64,000 nucleotides of DNA. Source: Palsa-461 sp963768185. GTDB lineage: Bacteria; Actinomycetota; Acidimicrobiia; Acidimicrobiales; RAAP-2. A program made the position numbers and the translations under genes. The notes beneath the pieces were generated by a model that worked only from the letters and a program-made list of their open reading frames with translations, was not told where the DNA came from and made no database searches. Location: assembly GCA_963768185.1 (NCBI GenBank), contig CAVYGS010000004.1, positions 310,001 through 374,000 on the forward strand, written 5' to 3'. Positions within the stretch are counted from its first letter, which is position 1. Each line of letters starts with the position of its first letter. Below, in pieces: positions 62,932 through 64,000 of this stretch.

Positions 62932-64000
62932 ATGGCAGAGGGACCCGTCACCAAGCTGTTCGACGCTGACAATCACTACTGGGAGACCAGTGACGCCTTC
63001 ACCAGGCACCGCGACCCGACCTTTGCGGAACGTGGCCTGCAAGTGAAGGAAGTCGACGGGGTGATGCGCTACGTCCTCGACGGCGAGGTCTTCGCACTCC
63101 TCCCCGGCCCGGCCGATCATCATCCCCGCCCGTTGCCCGGCGCGTTCATGGACTACTTCAAAGGCGCCACGAGCCGTGACGTCTTCGTGTCGAAGATGAC
63201 CGAGGAGCTCGCAGACCACCCAGAGTGGACCGATCGAGACGCCCGACTGAAGGTCATGGACGAGCAGGGCGTCGAAGGCGCGTGGATGTTTCCGTCGCAG
63301 GGCGTCGTCCTCGAGCCGTCGATGCACTCCGACCTCGAAGCAACCGTCGAGACCACCCGGGCCTTTAACCGGTGGATCGAGGAGGTGTGGGGATTCGCCT
63401 ACCGGGACCGCATCTTTGGCGTCCCCTTCCTCACACTGACCGATCCCGAGGCTGCGGTGAAAGAGCTGGAGTGGTGCGTCGAACACGGGGCCCGCACAGT
63501 GTGTGTCCGTCACGGAGCGGCCGTCACCGCTGACGGGGTCCGCTCCCCGGCGGACCCGATTTTCGACAGGTTCTGGGGGCTGATGCAGGAGGCACGTGTC
63601 GTGCTCACGCCGCACGACGGCGCCGACGGCACCTATGCCGGGCTTGGGAAGTTCCTGTCGGACGCCTGGGGCGACGAGCACCTCGGCGACCTCCGCCACG
63701 GCAACACGTCGCACATGGGCCAGATGGGGACGTTCTCCGGGATCCTCAAGAACCGCATCATCCATGACTTCGCCTATGTGATCACCGCGCACGGCCTTTT
63801 CGAACGGTTCCCGAGACTGCGTGTCGCGTTCATCGAGTTCGGCTGCGCCTGGGTACCGTCGCTGTTGGAGGCGCTCGAGTACCTCGGCCACGGCGGCAGT
63901 TTCGCGAGCAATCCACGCGACCAGTTCGTGGAGCACTGCTGGGTAGCACCGTTTGTCGAACAGGACGTCGTCGAGTTCGCCCGGCACATGCCCGTCGAGC
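62932..64000 (+). CDS. Amidohydrolase-2 family protein, partial at the window edge
   Basis: 356 codons from ATG 62932; the gene runs off the right edge. FDADNHYWE supplies the first metal motif, with GAWMFPSQGVV, VLTPHDGADG and IEFGCAWVP further on. Same ACMSD-like branch as 47321-48592 but with low similarity. It probably hydrolyses or decarboxylates a ring or carboxylate intermediate of the second island. A palindrome and a -10 lie upstream. Confidence 0.9.
   Translation, partial: MAEGPVTKLFDADNHYWETSDAFTRHRDPTFAERGLQVKEVDGVMRYVLDGEVFALLPGPADHHPRPLPGAFMDYFKGATSRDVFVSKMTEELADHPEWTDRDARLKVMDEQGVEGAWMFPSQGVVLEPSMHSDLEATVETTRAFNRWIEEVWGFAYRDRIFGVPFLTLTDPEAAVKELEWCVEHGARTVCVRHGAAVTADGVRSPADPIFDRFWGLMQEARVVLTPHDGADGTYAGLGKFLSDAWGDEHLGDLRHGNTSHMGQMGTFSGILKNRIIHDFAYVITAHGLFERFPRLRVAFIEFGCAWVPSLLEALEYLGHGGSFASNPRDQFVEHCWVAPFVEQDVVEFARHMPVE

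Overview
This is a high-GC window with many GTG/TTG starts, a CarD regulator, a ClpC chaperone, mycothiol-type enzymes and the order carD-ispD-ispF-rlmB. That combination points to Actinomycetota. The dense, mixed acyl-CoA/oxygenase catabolism fits an Acidimicrobiia-like or mycobacteria-like soil or water organism, but the class is inference.

Layout. 1-12.2 kb is housekeeping: the N-terminus of a polyprenyl diphosphate synthase, clpC, a short-chain dehydrogenase (SDR), a secreted protein, a VOC protein, carD-ispD-ispF-rlmB, a large FtsX-type permease, tRNA-Thr(TGT) beside a beheaded acetyltransferase, a LytR_C protein and otsB. 12.3-18.8 kb holds mixed enzymes: an alpha/beta hydrolase, a DsbA-like protein, DinB, SnoaL-like and mycothiol-dependent proteins, and an aldo/keto reductase. 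18.8-24.8 kb looks like a 4-hydroxyacyl-CoA module: an APH-type kinase and an ACAD11-type dehydrogenase (the two halves of animal ACAD10/11) with SDRs, a thiolase and a crotonase. 24.9-44 kb is a catabolic island around one TetR regulator: acyl-CoA dehydrogenase, fused alpha/beta 2-oxoacid dehydrogenase E1, SDRs, a crotonase that aligns with 6-oxocamphor hydrolase including its catalytic residues, P450 plus ferredoxin, two Rieske oxygenases, CoA ligase, TauD-type dioxygenase, Gfo/Idh/MocA and LLM oxidoreductases. Four copies of a TGTACCGACC / GGTCGGTACA element sit in its promoters. 44.2-47.1 kb encodes a GGDEF-EAL sensor. 47.3-64 kb is a second catabolic island: amidohydrolases, LLM, ADH, DapB-like reductase, P450, FadD3-like CoA ligase, CaiB-type CoA transferase, several acyl-CoA dehydrogenases (one overlapping pair) and crotonases.

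How it may work together (inference): oxygenases and SDRs convert an alicyclic, terpenoid-like or steroid-like compound to a cyclic beta-diketone. The 6-oxocamphor-hydrolase-like enzyme opens the ring by a retro-Claisen reaction. CoA ligases then feed the acid into beta-oxidation under TetR control.

Caution: at least seven conserved genes carry a 1-2 nt indel (clpC; SDR at 2956; ACAD at 26606; SnoaL-like at 34368; ADH at 50895; CMD at 51419; ACAD at 57142). This looks like residual assembly error more than biology. Coordinates below join both halves of such genes. No rRNA, CRISPR array, insertion sequence or prophage was seen.
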